Shown: positions 5,180 through 5,779 of the stretch, in pieces
Layout: the number at the start of each line of letters is the position of its first letter
How positions within the stretch are numbered: the stretch's first letter is position 1
From: Bacteroidota bacterium
GTDB lineage: Bacteria; Bacteroidota; Bacteroidia; Bacteroidales; UBA12481
Assembly (NCBI GenBank): GCA_030592205.1
Contig: JAUVKA010000279.1
Coordinates: 1-5,779 of the forward strand
Reading direction: 5' to 3'
Length of the DNA: 5,779 nucleotides
Translations under genes and position numbers: made by a program
The notes under the pieces: generated by a model
Databases searched by the model: none
The model's input: the letters and a program-made list of their open reading frames with translations, nothing else
Told to the model about the DNA's origin: nothing

Positions 5180-5779
5180 CTAATCAAAGTCGGGGTATTC
5201 GAAAACATATAAACCATCTGTACAACCAACGTAAATTTTGTTTTCGAAGAAGATAGGGTAGGTAGTTACGCTTGTACCAGAATCAAATAAATAAAGTGTT
5301 TTACCTGTTTCAACATCTAAGGCAGCCAACTGAAATTCTTTCGTTGCGATACTACCAGTTAAATAAAAAACTTTGTTGTCAAATATGATTGGATAATATT
5401 TCCCAGATAGATATGACTTGGGTATTTTTGTTCTCCAGTTTAATAAACCACGGGTATTCATAGAAATTAATTCGTGATAAGTGGCAAAACTGACCCTTAT
5501 CATAAATAGGTTATTATTGAAAACTGTGATAGGCTCAGTACTACCCCGATTAGCTAAAAATTTTGCCCATAGTTTTTTTAAGACCCGCTTGGCCGTCTCG
5601 TAGGCACCCTGGGTAATATCATACACCTCCTCGTCAATCTCCTGAGCCACCTTGTCGCTGTAGTCTCGCTGCTCGGAGATTTCCCGCCCCAGGAAGACCA
5701 TCTCCTCCCTGTGGCCGAAAGTGCGGGGCCCCAGTTTCTCACTCATGCCATACTCAGTTACCATCGCCCGGGCCAGCTT
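5180..5779 (-). CDS. Chimeric frame: FtsH protease C-terminal fragment joined to PQQ-like beta-propeller tail (5' end outside window)
   Basis: The frame is open to the right edge: five more codons (KLARA) precede the ATG at 5764, so that ATG is internal. The first ~67 residues, with ARAMVTEYGMSEKLGP and VFLGREISEQRDYSDKVAQE, are unmistakably from the M41 peptidase domain of FtsH, after the zinc-binding HExxH, which would lie upstream. The usual last FtsH helices are missing after AKRVL. From about residue 68 the sequence changes to repeated beta-propeller blades: LLNWRTKIP, YYPIIFDNKVFYLTGS, LAALDVETGKTLYLF, TTYPIFFENKIYVG, CTDGLYVFEYPDFD. These resemble PQQ-like (outer-membrane assembly factor-like) repeats. 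Hand-counted GC drops from 59% (5581-5779) to 31% (5281-5580). No natural FtsH-propeller fusion is known to me. An assembly chimera is the simplest explanation, and a recombination pseudogene the next. Confidence 0.75.
   Translation of the reverse strand, partial: KLARAMVTEYGMSEKLGPRTFGHREEMVFLGREISEQRDYSDKVAQEIDEEVYDITQGAYETAKRVLKKLWAKFLANRGSTEPITVFNNNLFMIRVSFATYHELISMNTRGLLNWRTKIPKSYLSGKYYPIIFDNKVFYLTGSIATKEFQLAALDVETGKTLYLFDSGTSVTTYPIFFENKIYVGCTDGLYVFEYPDFD
5576..5584. other. Probable chimeric junction
   Basis: Both protein family and base composition change here. To the right is FtsH-like DNA rich in G and C; to the left is AT-rich propeller DNA. The join falls at or next to a seven-T run (5573-5579), and the reading frame remains open across it. 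No target-site duplication or insertion-sequence end is visible around it. Confidence 0.65.

Noticed and set aside
5180..5764. Taking the ATG at 5764 as a true gene start
   Set aside because: The codons before it (KLARA) continue the FtsH family sequence to the window edge, and this ATG encodes an internal methionine of the conserved MVTEYGMS motif.

Overview
The window looks like Bacteroidota DNA. The main evidence is a minus-strand run of genes typical of that phylum: a TonB-dependent outer-membrane receptor with an N-terminal STN domain and a carboxypeptidase-D-like domain, a DUF4249-type lipoprotein, and the start of a secreted protein with an MG2 (alpha-2-macroglobulin-like) signature. 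Hand counts on three sequence rows of this run give roughly 42-47% GC. No lineage below phylum can be supported.

Layout, in the direction of transcription (right to left). (1) 5779-5180: an open reading frame that enters from outside the window. Its first ~67 visible residues are the C-terminal part of an FtsH-type M41 metalloprotease at ~59% GC. From about position 5579 it becomes a PQQ-like beta-propeller tail at ~31% GC. This is a chimera, either an assembly join or a real recombination. (2) 5179-4839: a 341-base gap without genes. It holds two perfect palindromes (15-bp and 12-bp arms), a 20-bp direct repeat, a G-rich 8-bp tandem array able to form a G-quadruplex, three phased A-tracts and a small hairpin just before the operon. 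(3) 4838-4097: a secreted protein of unknown function, split into two reading frames at a run of seven A (seven U in the mRNA). Removing one base restores 246 codons. (4) 4100-1320: the TonB-dependent receptor. (5) 1333-167: the DUF4249 lipoprotein. (6) 177-1: the first 59 codons of the MG2-like protein.

Genes 3 to 6 overlap by 4, 14 and 11 bases, so they almost certainly form one translationally coupled operon. All four products carry export signals. The inferred picture is an envelope module: the receptor is the outer-membrane channel, the DUF4249 protein its lipid-anchored partner, and the first and last proteins are exported accessories. The substrate cannot be read from the sequence. The points most worth checking are the frameshift in the first operon gene and the chimeric junction at the right edge.
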